A stretch of DNA of 64,000 bases from Candidatus Thorarchaeota archaeon (GCA_016839245.1 JAEOUN010000110.1:48955-112954), one strand, 5' to 3'. Counted from the stretch's first letter, positions 26,342-35,217 are shown. A program made the numbers and translations. The notes: generated from the letters alone by a model not told the origin.

Positions 26342-26761
26342 CTGACTGAAGATGATACAGAACTTGCCATCATAAGACGAAAGAAGATGGCTGAGCTAAT
26401 GGCACGCGAAAAAAAGCTACAAGAGACGCGTGAGCATAAAGAAAAAGTCAATGAAGAACGAGAGAAATTGCTTGGACGTTTTCTTGAACCTGATGCTTTC
26501 AAATACTTAGAGAGTCTGAAAGTCAAAGAGCCTGCAATTGGCAATAGAATTCAAGAGATACTTCTCTATTTGATTGTGTACAGGGGTCTCCGACAAGTAG
26601 TGACTCAAATTGATATCATGTATGTTGAACGCCAATTAAAGGGTGAAGGTCCAAAAATACGCGTGCAGCGCGATGGTGAAACTTCTGATTTTGGCACATA
26701 TGTCCGTGAAGCCATTAAAGATAGTAATGGAACAAAAAAGGAAGATCAGCCAAGTGCCTGA
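26342..26761 (+). CDS. PDCD5/TFAR19-family DNA-binding protein, apparent CTG start
   Basis: From 26342 the 139-residue product begins (M)TEDDTELAIIRRKKMAELM, which lines up with the start of human PDCD5 and archaeal TFAR19-like proteins. The helical core follows (LLGRFLEPDAFKYLESLKVK; IGNRIQEILLYLIVYRG) and then an extended basic and acidic tail. The family binds double-stranded DNA. The only codon that fits both this alignment and the ribosome binding site GAGGT (26330-26334, 7-base spacer) is CTG. The nearest ordinary in-frame start is TTG at 26315, without a ribosome binding site and very close to a TATA-like TTTAATTAT (26299-26307). The ORF is open to 26066, but that part is antisense to the neighbour. 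Confidence 0.75.
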   Translation: MTEDDTELAIIRRKKMAELMAREKKLQETREHKEKVNEEREKLLGRFLEPDAFKYLESLKVKEPAIGNRIQEILLYLIVYRGLRQVVTQIDIMYVERQLKGEGPKIRVQRDGETSDFGTYVREAIKDSNGTKKEDQPSA

Positions 26762-27648
26762 GCTCTTGCCTTCCAATCCTTAATCGTATATTGAAGTTCC
26801 TCAAGATTTCCAGATTGCTTTTTCCACGATTCTGCAGTTCTACGCATTTGAAAGAAAAGCGCTCCTCCTCGAGCAAGTTTTTGTTCAAGAATTTCAGCAG
26901 AGGTTTCAACTGCATCTACAATGCTTGTTGTATCATTCGTTTTTCCTACAAACTCCTCAAGTTGTTCCAAAATGGCTACAGGATTCAACTTAATCCACTC
27001 TTCTTTGGGAACTTTTATCTCTAGATATTTTTGTGCAGGAATTACGATATGTCCTTCTTTGACTTGTATTTCACCACTATTCTGTAATGCATCCAAAAGT
27101 GCCAATGTTTCAGTCATATCAATTACTAGAATCGATGCGATTTCTTCAACCCGAATAGACTTGTGATTCAGGACTATATTCAATATCCGATATTTTGGGT
27201 CCCCGACTTCAAGAAGTATCTCTTTCAACTTCTCAAGAGATCCTTCTTCTTTATTCAAAACTGATGTTGCAGCGTGTGAAAATTGTCTTAAATCCTCTCG
27301 TAGCCTTTTAATTGTCAGTTCTGATAATGCGAGCTCGTCATTGAGAGATGTATTCTCTGAGGATGGTTTTTTCTTGGCTAATAGTTGTGTCTGTTCAGCT
27401 TTGATTCCCTGTATTTCTTTCCCAACTGTTTCAAGAGCCCCTTTTGTTCTTGACAGCTGATCTTTCAGCATCTGGATCTCTCGATCTTTATCAGTAATCT
27501 GAGATTCCAATTCATTGACCTGAGTACCGAGTTGATTTGCTCTTTTCTGAGACCCACTGAGTTGTGCTTGCAACGACTCCATCTTTTGGTTCAGTGACAT
27601 AATCTGCACGGTTTTTTCGCGTAGTTTCTCATTGACATCTTCTGACAT
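26746..27648 (-). CDS. Coiled-coil protein with winged-helix-like middle
   Basis: The start at 27648 is chosen because a TATA-like CTTTAATTAT lies ~30 bases upstream, implying a near-leaderless transcript; the frame extends to 27735 into the TatD gene. Residues ~1-100 are a heptad coiled coil (LREKTVQIMSLNQKMESLQAQ region). Residues ~150-220 look like a winged helix (YRILNIVLNHKSIRVEEIA; LLDALQNSGEIQVKEGHIVI). The end is helical again. It could be a DNA-binding or scaffold protein. It overlaps the PDCD5-like gene tail by 16 bases. Confidence 0.65.
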   Translation of the reverse strand: MSEDVNEKLREKTVQIMSLNQKMESLQAQLSGSQKRANQLGTQVNELESQITDKDREIQMLKDQLSRTKGALETVGKEIQGIKAEQTQLLAKKKPSSENTSLNDELALSELTIKRLREDLRQFSHAATSVLNKEEGSLEKLKEILLEVGDPKYRILNIVLNHKSIRVEEIASILVIDMTETLALLDALQNSGEIQVKEGHIVIPAQKYLEIKVPKEEWIKLNPVAILEQLEEFVGKTNDTTSIVDAVETSAEILEQKLARGGALFFQMRRTAESWKKQSGNLEELQYTIKDWKARAQALG

Positions 27649-27729
27649 TATCGGTCCCAACTGATGACCACATCCATTGATAATTAAAGGAGTCTCGTTT
27701 AAATGTGAACAAACACGGGGTCTAGAATC

Positions 27730-28482
27730 ATGCAACTATTCGATGCTCATACCCACATAGACATGGAAAATTTTCAGTATGATCGAGATCGTGTAATTCA
27801 AAGGGCAAAAGAAACTGGCCTTATAGGGATAGTTACATCATCGATCGGTCCCGCTTCTTTTCGACGAACACTGGGCATTATTGAGAAACATAAAAACTAT
27901 GTTTTTCATTCAGCTGGATGTTCTGTTTCACAATTGACTCCTGATGAAACAAGAAGAATTATCGAGTTGACAAAGAAATATTCTCAAGGTATAGTAGCAA
28001 TTGGCGAAGTTGGCCTGGACTATCATTGGGTAAAAGATATGCCTGGGAGAAAAGCCCAAGAACCTCTTCTGTTGCAATTCATAGATCTTGCAAAAGAGCT
28101 TGAATTGCCTATAGTTATCCACTCAAGAAAGGCAGAAGAACAAGCTGCGGTGATATTGGAAAAAGAGTCTGTTGGCGATGTCCTAATGCATTGTTTTGAT
28201 GGTCCTTTAGAAGTTGCACAACGTGTTGCTGACAATGGTTGGTATATTACACTCCCGGCCAATTTTGCACGTTCCAAGAATAGGGTTCAAGCGGCAAGAA
28301 TTCTCCCTCTGAAACAGATTATGCTTGAAACTGATGGCCCATATCTCTCCCCCACATCAGAGCGTAATGAACCTGCGAACATCAAATTTGGCTGTGAAAA
28401 CCTGGCAGCCATTCTTGGACAGCCTGCTGACTATATTGGCGAAATAACTACACAAAATTCGAAGCGATTCTATCGTCTATAA
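27730..28482 (+). CDS. tatD: TatD-family metal-dependent hydrolase
   Basis: The 250-residue protein has the TatD metal set: DAHTHID at residues 5-11, the Glu in AIGEVGLDYHW, His in VIHSRKAEEQA, His in LMHCFDG and Asp in LETDGPYLSP. TatD proteins are TIM-barrel metal-dependent DNases/exonucleases. It is divergent from the coiled-coil gene, and their 5' regions overlap if the longer frame of that gene is used. A PAC2 gene follows 37 bases downstream. Confidence 0.92.
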   Translation: MQLFDAHTHIDMENFQYDRDRVIQRAKETGLIGIVTSSIGPASFRRTLGIIEKHKNYVFHSAGCSVSQLTPDETRRIIELTKKYSQGIVAIGEVGLDYHWVKDMPGRKAQEPLLLQFIDLAKELELPIVIHSRKAEEQAAVILEKESVGDVLMHCFDGPLEVAQRVADNGWYITLPANFARSKNRVQAARILPLKQIMLETDGPYLSPTSERNEPANIKFGCENLAAILGQPADYIGEITTQNSKRFYRL

Positions 28483-28519
28483 CCGATATAGCCAAATGTA
28501 TAAAATCTGAATATTTCTC

Positions 28520-29311
28520 ATGTATATTCGCAAAATCATGGAAGTGGATGAAAAATCCTTGAAGGCTCCAGTTACTCTGATTGGACTTCCTGGAATTGCG
28601 AATGTTGGGAAAATTGCTGTAGAAACTATGACTCAAATCTTGCAAGCTGAGCATTTTATGGACTTCTTTTGCATGGATTTTCCTCCCCGCGTAAGTGTGC
28701 AGAAAGGAATTACACTGATTCCCAAATCATCCATTCATTTGTACCGAGCTACACCTGATGAACCACATGACATCTTTTTCCTCACCGCTGACTATCAACC
28801 CACTTCTACTACAGGTGTCTATGAGTACGCAGATTTCGTTGCACGCGAATTTGTAAATCTACATGTTGAAACCATCTATTCTCTGGCTGCTTATGAACAG
28901 GACTATGAGGAGTATTTCAAATCATATCCCGGTACTCCTCGAGTCTATGTTTCATCCAGTTCACAGAAAATTCTAGATGTTGTTTCCAAACTTGATGGTA
29001 CTGTAATCACTGAAGAAGGTGTCATTGTAGGCGCAAATGGTGTTATTCCAACATGGGCTGCATCATTATACAATATGGACGGCGCTTGTCTGCTTGGAGA
29101 AACTCTGGGCGTTATTAAACTGGACTTCCGTGCTGCAAAAGCACTTCTTGTAAAGGTATCTGATTTAGTTGAGATCGATGTTGACTTAGACATAATGGAT
29201 GAACAAATATCAAAAGTGAAAGAATTCATCGAGTGGGCGCGGTTAGAACTAGAGCGAAAGAAGGGAATTACCGAGGATGGCGAAAGCCCTTCAGACATGT
29301 ATATTGGATAA
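28520..29311 (+). CDS. PAC2-family proteasome-assembly-chaperone-like protein
   Basis: The 263-residue protein has the PAC2 opening TLIGLPGIANVGKIAVETM, a central IYSLAAYEQ strand, and GANGVIPTWAASLYNMDGACLLGET, which is typical of archaeal homologues. These resemble eukaryotic PAC2/PSMG2, which help build the proteasome alpha ring; the archaeal function is less certain. Its stop lies one base before the stop of the convergent small gene at 29313. Confidence 0.87.
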   Translation: MYIRKIMEVDEKSLKAPVTLIGLPGIANVGKIAVETMTQILQAEHFMDFFCMDFPPRVSVQKGITLIPKSSIHLYRATPDEPHDIFFLTADYQPTSTTGVYEYADFVAREFVNLHVETIYSLAAYEQDYEEYFKSYPGTPRVYVSSSSQKILDVVSKLDGTVITEEGVIVGANGVIPTWAASLYNMDGACLLGETLGVIKLDFRAAKALLVKVSDLVEIDVDLDIMDEQISKVKEFIEWARLELERKKGITEDGESPSDMYIG

Positions 29312-29312
29312 T

Positions 29313-29504
29313 CTATTCCACGAGATCAGGATGCAGGATATCTGTTATCCATGCTTGGCTATCTAGGTTGATGTAAAAATAGTGGTCATCATGTTTGACC
29401 TTTACTGTATGAGGAAACCTAGTAGCTTTTTCAATTATATCCTGGGGAACCCGCAATACCGTTCGCTTATTGCATATCGGACATTTTGCATACCGTTCAA
29501 ACAT
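29313..29504 (-). CDS. Small CxxC protein
   Basis: The 63-residue protein begins MFERYAKCPICNKRTVLRV, one zinc knuckle of the CPxC type, followed by a basic and a beta-strand segment (HYFYINLDS). Only one CxxC is present, with two later histidines, so a complete zinc site would need H-H or a dimer. The function is unknown. The frame is short but the sequence is clearly protein-like, and a possible ribosome binding site AAGGGG precedes the ATG. Confidence 0.6.
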   Translation of the reverse strand: MFERYAKCPICNKRTVLRVPQDIIEKATRFPHTVKVKHDDHYFYINLDSQAWITDILHPDLVE

Positions 29505-29523
29505 GAGAATACCCCTTTGAATT

Positions 29524-29886
29524 TCATTTTATTTTGGAATCAATGCTGATTATCAATTTAGTGTTGTTTAGCTCAGGATGTTCTAAAATATCTGTAAATA
29601 ATTTGATTAAATCGTCGCGAGGTTTTTGAGATATCTCTATCGAATCTGTTCCAACGATTCTAAGATTTTCATACACCCCCGCTTCTACAAGAATTCTGAA
29701 TTGTCCAGCTTCGTTCTTTGCTTCCACAATGAGGAAATTAGCAAGATCCTTGAATTCATTCTTTGGACCTCGGAGTTTTCCTGAAATTCTAATTATCCTG
29801 TTATTATTGATGTGGTCCAATAGATATGCTCGAATTATTTGATTTCCTACCGTCCGTCGAATGTCCAAGAACTCCTCTGCATCCAA
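29524..29886 (-). CDS. Small unknown protein
   Basis: I do not recognise this 120-residue protein. It alternates beta strands (IIRISGKLRG; FLIVEAKNEAGQFRILVEAG) with a C-terminal helix and could be a small alpha/beta or OB-like fold. It sits 19 bases upstream of the CxxC gene on the same strand and is probably co-transcribed with it. There is no signal peptide or membrane segment. Confidence 0.55.
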   Translation of the reverse strand: MDAEEFLDIRRTVGNQIIRAYLLDHINNNRIIRISGKLRGPKNEFKDLANFLIVEAKNEAGQFRILVEAGVYENLRIVGTDSIEISQKPRDDLIKLFTDILEHPELNNTKLIISIDSKIK

Positions 29887-30061
29887 ATCCTCATTGACTA
29901 GCTTCCATGTAGGTCCTGTTATGATTTAGCACCAATTTATTTTTATCAACTGCAAATATAGGGATTATCTGAATGTATGGTACAAAATAATGGCTGCAGA
30001 ATATCTTTATTTGTTACCACGCAATTAACTATCAGTTAGAAGGATTGGATGGTTTTAACTA

Positions 30062-30787
30062 ATGTTGCAAACTGTTGATATGATTATTCGAGAAGTACAT
30101 GCTGGACTTTGGTTCCTTGTTGTGGGATACTATTTCTTCGTTTTTATATTCCTGCTGTTTTTTAGGTGGAGAAAGACACGAAATCCATTTCAGTTTGCTA
30201 TGGCGATTTTCTTCCTTCTTTTAGCAATTGGACGCTGTTTCTATTTTGTTGGAGATTTTTATGCAGATATCCGGAGTCTTCCAGGAGATCTAGACCTTGT
30301 TACACCGTTGACACCGTTTCTAGGAACATCAGATTTCTGGTTAATGGCTGGGTCCTTCATCCAGTGGATGGCGTTGGCGACACTCTCTGCAACAGCTGGA
30401 TTTATGATATTTGGGAAGCGATGGGCTGAAATCGCTTTTGCAGTTCCCGCTGTAATTATTGGAATTATTCTTGGTTTTGTTCCACTTGATGCAACTGTAA
30501 GGGGATTACTCTCTGGTGGTGCAGGAGCGATTTACGCGCTATTCATTCCACTCCTATTTTGGTATCTTGCATGGCAATCAGGTGGTATGTTACGACGTTC
30601 AAACTTTATGCTTGGACTTGGCTTTTTCATATTATTTGCCGGGCGAGTCATCCATGCTATACGGTATCCAATGGCAGAAGTGTTGTATAATGGCTCGATT
30701 GCTATCCCTGGTGTGCTTGCTCCTGGTTTGATTGTAATTGGTTTGATTCTCATTGCGACTGGTAATGAATGGGGTCAGACTACATAG
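30062..30787 (+). CDS. Seven-helix membrane protein of unknown function
   Basis: The 241-residue protein shows seven hydrophobic segments at about residues 15-35, 44-66, 90-118, 124-146, 150-178, 184-206 and 214-236, with charged loops between (RWRKTRN, GKRW, MLRR). Seven helices of this size are reminiscent of sensor-type 7TM proteins, but I see no retinal Lys motif or other diagnostic residue. It stands alone behind an AT-rich 175-base gap with a TTTATTTTTATCA stretch near 29938. Confidence 0.6.
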   Translation: MLQTVDMIIREVHAGLWFLVVGYYFFVFIFLLFFRWRKTRNPFQFAMAIFFLLLAIGRCFYFVGDFYADIRSLPGDLDLVTPLTPFLGTSDFWLMAGSFIQWMALATLSATAGFMIFGKRWAEIAFAVPAVIIGIILGFVPLDATVRGLLSGGAGAIYALFIPLLFWYLAWQSGGMLRRSNFMLGLGFFILFAGRVIHAIRYPMAEVLYNGSIAIPGVLAPGLIVIGLILIATGNEWGQTT

Positions 30788-30830
30788 CATGGATTTGAAT
30801 TAATCCAAGACAGATGAGAAGGAGATAGAG

Positions 30831-31442
30831 TTACCCTATCTCTTTCCATTCTAATATTTTCATATCTTCAAGTGTATTCAGGGATTTCTGTACATCTTTA
30901 AGGTGCATCCCTAGCTGATCTGCAATATCACGAGCATTCAATTTTCCTTTGCACATCTGTGCTACATCAAAGGTTTCCTGAGTCATTTGACCTAGTCTTA
31001 CAAGCATTTGGTTAACCTTACCCTTCAACACTGGGACAATTATTTTTGTTTCAGATGCGTGACCATCCTTTGTAATATCATCGAGTTGTTGATAGAATCT
31101 CTCGAATGGTTCTAGATTTCCATCCCAGTCTTGCAGCATATTGCCATAGGTTCTTGAAAATGCATTATTGACTTCAGCTAGGACTGCCATCGCTGCATTT
31201 CCATCATCTACTTTATCAACAGTGGCAGCAACAATCACATTGTCCTTCAATGATAGACATATATCAAAGACACCAAAATCAATTACATGAACACGATTAC
31301 CATCACTGAGTTCACGACCAAACTGTATCAGTGCGGTCAGAAAACCACTTATCAGATTTGGATCCATGTCTGCTGTACCATATTTTCTATCCAGCACACA
31401 TAAGCCGCTATCCGCGATGAGTATGTAAACCGCTTGAATCAT
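30831..31442 (-). CDS. Longin-like domain protein with C-terminal winged helix
   Basis: The start at 31442 has GGAGAT 6 bases upstream; an ATG 5 codons earlier overlaps that site. Residues 1-~125 read as a longin/roadblock-type fold (MIQAVYILIADSGLCVLDRK; GVFDICLSLKDNVIVAATVD). Residues ~140-203 are a winged helix with GKLNARDIADQLGMHLKDVQ as the helix-turn-helix. Longin domains in eukaryotes sit on SNAREs and trafficking GTPase regulators and are a hallmark of Asgard archaea. Coupling to a DNA-binding-type winged helix suggests either regulation or a second interaction surface. Confidence 0.65.
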   Translation of the reverse strand: MIQAVYILIADSGLCVLDRKYGTADMDPNLISGFLTALIQFGRELSDGNRVHVIDFGVFDICLSLKDNVIVAATVDKVDDGNAAMAVLAEVNNAFSRTYGNMLQDWDGNLEPFERFYQQLDDITKDGHASETKIIVPVLKGKVNQMLVRLGQMTQETFDVAQMCKGKLNARDIADQLGMHLKDVQKSLNTLEDMKILEWKEIG

Positions 31443-31571
31443 ATGTGTATCTCCCACTGCTGAAGTCGTGCTCGAATACTGCTTTTTTCTTTATAGAACT
31501 TTATGTGGCCTCCTATTATCATTGGTGAGGTTTATCAATACTACTAATTATCGTTAAAATGGTGAGAATTC

Positions 31572-32270
31572 TTGGATACTGCCAAAGATGCACGAATTTT
31601 AGTGCTTGAAGACGCACTCCGGCGACTTCATGAGATTGTTGGAAATCGCAAATTAAAGATACATATAGAATACTCAAAACTTACAGAATTAATTCAACAA
31701 GCTGGGAGTTTACTCTATGAAGTAAAATATTCCTATATTCCAGCTAATCAGGTCGCATCGCTTGAAGCAACCCAAAAGCTTGTTGATAGCATCATTGCCT
31801 TCAGAAAAATTGTCGAAACTGCAATCAAATCATCCGGCTACAAACCTATGACTACAAAGGAAATCCTGAGTTTTGCAGAATTACAATATTCATTTCGAAT
31901 CGTTGAGGATTTTCAACGAAAATTACGAGTATATGATGATGAACCTGCTAGAGCTGTTGACATCTTGGTAGTTGAAGTAAGCCAGACTCAATTAATACCT
32001 GAATCAAAGAATCTCACCGAATGCAGATGCACAGATGGTCATAGGATCTGGAAAATCGCAACTAATATTGCTGGTATCAAATCCGGTGTAAAATTAGCAT
32101 GTGCTGTTCTACCGCCTGTTGAGATGATGGATGTTGTTAGTGAGGCTATGTTCCTTGGAGGTACTCCCCTATCTGATGACCTTGAACTTGGCTTGTTTGA
32201 GAACCCTCCATCATCGATTCTTGATCAGGCAAGAGCTCAAGTATTGCATATCATGAAGAGGATGACATAG
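31572..32270 (+). CDS. Protein with C-terminal tRNA-binding-type OB fold
   Basis: The start is TTG with GGTGAG 7 bases upstream. Of 232 residues, ~1-120 are helical and unrecognised. Residues ~130-215 match the EMAP/tRNA-binding OB-fold pattern: VDILVVEVSQTQLIPESKNL, KIATNIAGIKSGVKLACAVL and EAMFLGG, the last in the position of the usual S-E-G-M-L-L. This suggests RNA binding, possibly to tRNA. The stop abuts the ATG of the MazG-like gene, so the two are coupled. Confidence 0.6.
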   Translation: MDTAKDARILVLEDALRRLHEIVGNRKLKIHIEYSKLTELIQQAGSLLYEVKYSYIPANQVASLEATQKLVDSIIAFRKIVETAIKSSGYKPMTTKEILSFAELQYSFRIVEDFQRKLRVYDDEPARAVDILVVEVSQTQLIPESKNLTECRCTDGHRIWKIATNIAGIKSGVKLACAVLPPVEMMDVVSEAMFLGGTPLSDDLELGLFENPPSSILDQARAQVLHIMKRMT

Positions 32271-32618
32271 ATGCATCTTAGAGAGTTACAAGAAAAACTG
32301 GACAAATTTGACAAGGAACGAGGCTGGGAAAAATTCCCTGCTTCTCTAGTATTCACTCACCTGATTGAAGAACTTGGGGAGATATCTCGCTACATTACCA
32401 TAGAAGAAGGTTACAAGGCGATAGGACTTGGTCATGAAGTTCCCAAAAAGAATGAACTTCATCGTGAATTTGCTCAGGTCTTTAATTTATTTACTCAATT
32501 AGCTAATCACTTCAAAATTGATCTTGAGAGTAGTATTCTCTCTGAGCTGGAACTAATGGAGAAACGATTCTCTGCAAAAGAATGGTCCAATTACATGCAA
32601 GACAGGCAGAAAACTTAA
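32271..32618 (+). CDS. MazG-like nucleotide pyrophosphohydrolase fold protein
   Basis: The 115-residue protein has the MazG-type motif HLIEELGEISRYI (E-E-x-x-E near residues 32-36) and a second helix with acidic residues (HREFAQVFNLFTQLANH). In active enzymes the second motif is E-x-x-D; here it is less clear, so activity is not assured. The family hydrolyses (d)NTPs to monophosphates. Its 3' end overlaps the convergent gene by 4 bases. Confidence 0.7.
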   Translation: MHLRELQEKLDKFDKERGWEKFPASLVFTHLIEELGEISRYITIEEGYKAIGLGHEVPKKNELHREFAQVFNLFTQLANHFKIDLESSILSELELMEKRFSAKEWSNYMQDRQKT

Positions 32619-33046
32619 ACCATTTTTCTGCTTGCCTCTAAGGCCTTTTTAGCCATGTCCTCCAAATCCTTCGTTGCCGCAAGAAGTCCCAATGCCTTAT
32701 TCCTGACTTGAGTGATGTTCTTTTCCTTTGCCCACTGCGCTAGGCCTGAAACAAGTGGTCCCAATGCTACTCTTGCCGCCTCTACCGTGCCCACCGCTTT
32801 TCCAAGTAGCTCTACACTCTGTTTCTTCTCTTTTCCTGCTTCAGCCACTCTGAGCCATACAAGTGCATGAATCATGTATAAAGCATCGAGCATAAGTGTT
32901 GGTGATTTGGGGTTATCTTGAACTTTCTTCAGGAGCCTTTCTTGCCGATCCTCAAATACTTCCTTGAAATAGCTAAATGCCTTCTTGTCGTTTCCTTTAT
33001 CCAATTCAATAATGCCTTTCTGCAGCTTTTCGTCGACTTCTGACAA
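32615..33046 (-). CDS. Small helical TPR-like protein
   Basis: The 143-residue protein is all helical, starting with a TPR-like unit (GIIELDKGNDKKAFSYFKEV) followed by Ala/Leu-rich helices. I do not recognise the family. There is no membrane segment. It converges on the MazG-like gene with a 4-base overlap of the stops. Confidence 0.6.
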   Translation of the reverse strand: MSEVDEKLQKGIIELDKGNDKKAFSYFKEVFEDRQERLLKKVQDNPKSPTLMLDALYMIHALVWLRVAEAGKEKKQSVELLGKAVGTVEAARVALGPLVSGLAQWAKEKNITQVRNKALGLLAATKDLEDMAKKALEASRKMV

Positions 33047-33220
33047 TGATGAAACACTCCTTGACTAATTAATTATTACAACTTGATGACTATGAATATG
33101 TCTATTATGACTTTCTACAATGCGTCTTAAAAGCGTGTAACATGAAAAACATTACTCACAAGACTATTTAGGGAGATTTTTTGAGAATTACTCTGCTGTT
33201 ATCACTTCGGAGGTCATCGA

Positions 33221-34813
33221 ATGGTAAAGACTACATTCACTTTTCAAGAATTGAAAAGGACTAATCACAGAGAAATCAAGGAAATGCAGGAGAAGAAATT
33301 TCGTGCATTTATAAGATATCAAATTTGGCCCAATCATCCTTACTATAGAAGACTCTTCAAGGAACACAATATTGATCCGTTCAATATCACTTGTTTTGAA
33401 GACTGGGCAAAGTACAAAATTCCGCTTGTTAGAAAGGTTGACTACAAAGATCACCTAACAGAATTTGTCTTAAATCCCTCACAGGTGGATGGCAGGGATC
33501 GACAACCAGCTGAAATCATACAAAACATGATGAGCTATTCAAAGGAATCTGGGAATAGTGAACAATATGCTTTCTTACGCAACAATGGCGCTCGCGTAAA
33601 ATTACATCTGGGTAAAGATGCTGCCATGGATCGACTTAAGGAACGTCTAACTTACAATTATGCTCCTCTTCAATTTTGGCTTAGTTCGGGAAGAGCATCA
33701 GGACTTCCATCACCAGTTTTTCTGACACGCTATGATAGTGAACTCCTTGAAACTAATAGTGCAAAATGTGGACTTCTTGCGATTGACAAATTTAGTCAGG
33801 AAGGATGGGAGGCCTCCTCAATGAATCTATTTCCATATGCACCACATCTTGGCTGGCATGCCGTTCATGTAGGTCTCAAGCAGATTAGTAAGTTCTACAT
33901 TGCTACGAGTGCTGGTGGAGCCATTCCAAGTGAAAAGCTCGTTGAAATAGCATCATCCTTCAAAGCAAATGCCATTACAGGAATGCCCAGTTATCTTAGA
34001 AATCGCTTCTTTAAAGCGATGGCTGAGGCTGATTATCAGGCTCCTGAAAAAGTTGTTGTCCTTTTAGCTGGTGAGAAGATTTACTCTCGTGTTGCTGAGG
34101 ATATTACTTCAATCTTAATGGAGAAAGGAGCAAAGGATGTTCATCTCATTGGTGGATATGCTTCTTCTGAGAGTAAAGTTTCATTTGCTGTACAATGCGA
34201 CTATCATGGTCCATACCACAATCTTTCACCACTGATAATGTCTTGGGAGTTTGTGCGGCTGAATTCAGATGGTTCATATGAATTCGTAGATGAAGATGAA
34301 CCTGGTCATACTGTTTTATTCCATTTGGATAGTACCGGAACCGTCTTTGAGGGATTTCTCTTGGGCGACGTAGCTTCAAGACATGAGGCTGGAAAGTGTC
34401 CCGTATGCGGTCTCGATGGTTTATTCTTCTGGGATATCGGAAGGACAAATGATGCGCAAACACAACTAGACATCATGGGATTGTCTGAAAAGAAAATCAA
34501 GGGTGCTACAGTAAATCTTACTGCTTTACGAACCGATTTGTTGAATCTTGGTGAGATTGAAGAAGTACAGATTGAAGTTGCCAAAGAGGATATGTCCGAT
34601 CCATATAGTATGGATGTGCTTAATTTGTACGTTGCTCCGAAAGGTCCAAAGAATGCTGACTATTCTTCACTGATTTCACAAATTCAGAAAATTACGAAGA
34701 CGGGTACTGAAGTTACTCCAAGAGTTGTTATCATTGGATTTGAAGAACTCGTAGAGAAAGCCGGCGGAATGAAATTCATGGAAATCGTTGACAGCAGACC
34801 AAAGCCTGCATAA
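33221..34813 (+). CDS. Phenylacetate-CoA-ligase-like adenylate-forming enzyme
   Basis: The 530-residue protein follows PaaK-type enzymes: HPYYRRLFKEHNI and the KIPLVRK segment near the N-terminus, a WLSSGRASGLPSPVFLT phosphate-loop region, GMPSYLRNRF, LLAGEKIYSRVAEDI, and a C-terminal DVASRHEAGKCPVCG/FFWDIGRTNDA region. Such enzymes make acyl-CoA via acyl-AMP. The P-loop is degenerate (SSGRASG for SSGTTG), and a zinc-type CPVCG is present as in some PaaK relatives. The substrate is unknown. It is monocistronic with a strong terminator. Confidence 0.8.
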   Translation: MVKTTFTFQELKRTNHREIKEMQEKKFRAFIRYQIWPNHPYYRRLFKEHNIDPFNITCFEDWAKYKIPLVRKVDYKDHLTEFVLNPSQVDGRDRQPAEIIQNMMSYSKESGNSEQYAFLRNNGARVKLHLGKDAAMDRLKERLTYNYAPLQFWLSSGRASGLPSPVFLTRYDSELLETNSAKCGLLAIDKFSQEGWEASSMNLFPYAPHLGWHAVHVGLKQISKFYIATSAGGAIPSEKLVEIASSFKANAITGMPSYLRNRFFKAMAEADYQAPEKVVVLLAGEKIYSRVAEDITSILMEKGAKDVHLIGGYASSESKVSFAVQCDYHGPYHNLSPLIMSWEFVRLNSDGSYEFVDEDEPGHTVLFHLDSTGTVFEGFLLGDVASRHEAGKCPVCGLDGLFFWDIGRTNDAQTQLDIMGLSEKKIKGATVNLTALRTDLLNLGEIEEVQIEVAKEDMSDPYSMDVLNLYVAPKGPKNADYSSLISQIQKITKTGTEVTPRVVIIGFEELVEKAGGMKFMEIVDSRPKPA

Positions 34814-34821
34814 TACTATCA

Positions 34822-34857
34822 AAACCGGACTCGATGAGGTCCGGTTTCTCTCTTTTA
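34822..34857 (+). terminator. Terminator after the PaaK-like gene
   Basis: AAACCGGAC (34822-34830) pairs perfectly with GTCCGGTTT (34839-34847), followed by CTCTCTTTT. Confidence 0.85.
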
Positions 34858-35187
34858 GGTAAACCTTTGTTTGATATCCGCACAATTTAGGTACAGGACA
34901 ATAATAATGCTCAAGATGGCACCATATGGATTGCTTCCAACTGCAAAGAGGAATATTCCAATAATATTCAGTAAGACTGCTCAGAACCATGCGTATTCTT
35001 GCAAGGTGAATAGTCCAAAGGCGATAAACAGCCCAAACAATCCCGCAATTCCATAAGGAATCGCGATGAGTATATCAACGATTGGAAGTAAAAGCTATAG
35101 CGCTCCAATAAACAAAACTCCAAGAGCCTGCAAAACCTGCAATCCAGCGAGGAGAAATACACCTAAGGGAAGTTCTTTGTTTATCAT
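34855..35187 (-). pseudogene. Small membrane-protein gene with two internal stops
   Basis: The minus-strand frame from ATG at 35187 to TAA at 34855 is 110 codons and is protein-like throughout (ELPLGVFLLAGLQVLQALGV; IPYGIAGLFGLFIAFGLFTL; SNPYGAILSIIIVLYL), with three or four hydrophobic helices and a short C-terminal tail. Codon 31 is TAG (35095-35097) and codon 69 is TGA (34981-34983). Both lie where Trp would suit a membrane protein, and each is one base from TGG. No frameshift is needed. It is most likely a recent pseudogene; recoding is the alternative. I do not recognise the family. Confidence 0.7.
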
Positions 35188-35217
35188 AAGTATTCTATCT
35201 CAGTGTTTTTTTGATAC

